Assembly: GCA_041499035.1 (NCBI GenBank)
Contig: JBGQJK010000025.1
Coordinates: 1 to 12,912, forward strand
Length of the DNA stretch: 12,912 nt
Source of the DNA: DATFUL01 sp041499035
GTDB lineage: Bacteria > Patescibacteriota > Microgenomatia > UBA8517
Direction of reading: 5' to 3'
Below, one piece after another: positions 12,244 through 12,912 of the stretch. Under the pieces are notes generated by a model, which did no database searches, was not told the DNA's origin, and was given only the letters and a program-made list of their open reading frames with translations. Both the position numbers and the translations under genes were made by a program. Positions within the stretch are counted from its first letter, which is position 1. Each line of letters opens with the position of its first letter.

Positions 12244-12795
12244 GTGGACAACGAAGATTCAAAAACGGAGAACACAGAGATGCAGGAAAAAGTAGAAGAG
12301 ACGACTTCTGAAAAGAAATCTTCAAGTACAACAACTTATTTCATTTTAGCCATTGTGGTTTTACTGATCGGCGGTAGCGCTGTTTGGGCAATAAAGAATT
12401 TGAACAAAACACCTGAGCCACCCGTTCAGGTCATAGGGACCGAGACTCAAAAACCTCAAGGCCCCCCAAGTATCAAGGGCCAGAAGTTTTCGGATACGAA
12501 TTTTTTTGATCAGGCGGTACAAATTTACCCCGGGGTAGTTTCCGAAAGCGCGAAGGCGGTCATGAACGGTTGGACCCTTAAAACCAAAACTCTGACTGAC
12601 GGGTCTATACAAGCAGATTTAATTCCGGTGGGGTCTGAGGCGACCGAAGGTGACACGGCGCATACATTTATTCTTAAAGCGGGCGACACTCTTTATTTTG
12701 TTGATACAAATCCCAACGACGACGGTCCCACAGAGGACGCAAACACCCGCGACGATATGGGGATTGTGGTCGGGGCGGACGGAATTGTACAGTAA
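12244..12795 (+). CDS. Membrane-anchored extracytoplasmic protein, unknown function
   Basis: The 183-residue protein has an acidic, Ser/Thr/Glu-rich N-terminus (1-30), one transmembrane helix (about 31-50), a Pro-rich linker (TPEPPVQVIGTETQKPQGPP) and an outer domain from about residue 75 onward. The outer part begins FFDQAVQIYPG and ends in a strongly acidic region (DTNPNDDGPTEDANTRDDMG), which could bind calcium. No family is recognised. The start is GTG at 12244, set by the -10 box 6 nt upstream and the absence of a Shine-Dalgarno site. Its place directly upstream of another membrane or pilin-like gene suggests a shared cell-surface role, as inference only. Confidence 0.7.
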   Translation: MDNEDSKTENTEMQEKVEETTSEKKSSSTTTYFILAIVVLLIGGSAVWAIKNLNKTPEPPVQVIGTETQKPQGPPSIKGQKFSDTNFFDQAVQIYPGVVSESAKAVMNGWTLKTKTLTDGSIQADLIPVGSEATEGDTAHTFILKAGDTLYFVDTNPNDDGPTEDANTRDDMGIVVGADGIVQ

Positions 12796-12798
12796 ATG

Positions 12799-12807
12799 TG
12801 CTACGAT
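12799..12807 (+). promoter_or_regulatory. Candidate extended -10 promoter of the last gene
   Basis: TGC then TACGAT (12802-12807), 7 nt before the GTG at 12815. The box is a weaker match than the others but keeps the spacing. Confidence 0.4.
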
Positions 12808-12814
12808 TTAATTA

Positions 12815-12912
12815 GTGATAATTAAAAAGAGCGGAGGCTTTGTATTTGCAATTATTCCGGTTTTGATAGTTGCTCTGATGGTGGCTATCCTGGTCCTGCC
12901 AAAAATAGTTAC
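12815..12912 (+). CDS. N-terminal part of a membrane or pilin-like protein
   Basis: GTG at 12815 opens a frame that runs off the window end and gives about 32 residues. A short basic leader (MIIKKSGG) is followed by a continuous hydrophobic helix starting FVFAIIPVL. The layout of short basic leader, glycine, Phe and then a helix resembles type IV prepilins, but the usual Glu at mature position 5 is absent, so an ordinary membrane anchor or signal peptide is equally likely. An in-frame TAA at 12809-12811 rules out a more upstream start. Confidence 0.55.
   Translation, partial: MIIKKSGGFVFAIIPVLIVALMVAILVLPKIV

Noticed and set aside
1..12912. CRISPR arrays, tRNA or rRNA genes, transposases.
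   Set aside because: No regular repeat-spacer series, cloverleaf, rRNA-like stretch or DDE/Y2 transposase-type protein was seen.

Overview
The window reads as a piece of a Candidate Phyla Radiation (Patescibacteria) genome, most likely from the Microgenomates side. This is inference. It rests on compact gene packing, many small membrane proteins of unknown function, secreted multidomain carbohydrate-active proteins, the standard code with TGA as stop, and start signals that are mostly a -10 box placed against the start codon rather than a Shine-Dalgarno sequence. No rRNA, tRNA, CRISPR array or transposase is visible. No gene-free stretch exceeds about 125 bases.

Left part (1-3321): a C-terminal gene fragment, a small three-helix membrane protein, a tandem OmdA-domain protein with raised GC, a secreted GH16 glucanase-like enzyme, and three small or single-span membrane proteins of unknown function. 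A 32-bp stem-loop repeat occurs three times here (151, 1924, 2334), with a partial fourth match at 962. All copies lie in spacers and in the same orientation although the genes flip, which gives this part a cassette-like look.

Middle part (3387-5459): a DUF1801 protein, a complete poxvirus-type DNA topoisomerase IB, a single-domain PAS protein and a small DUF2795-like protein. The last is the only gene in the window with a strong Shine-Dalgarno site.

Right part (5528-10227): a 1057-residue secreted PQQ-type sugar dehydrogenase with a PKD domain and three PA14 domains, followed by a VOC (glyoxalase-fold) protein, an HD-GYP-like phosphohydrolase and a four-helix membrane protein.

End part (10232-12912): a SET-domain methyltransferase-like gene shares a symmetric promoter with divergently transcribed epmA (EF-P beta-lysyltransferase). 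epmA is followed by efp, whose product carries the target lysine at position 34. Next come a membrane-anchored protein and the start of a membrane or pilin-like protein running off the end.

The strongest general signal is promoter architecture. At least eight genes begin 5-8 nt after a TATAAT-like box, usually preceded by TGN (extended -10), which predicts widespread leaderless transcription. The most attractive local system is the SET-epmA-efp locus, where two protein-modifying enzymes and a modified translation factor sit together under overlapping promoters.
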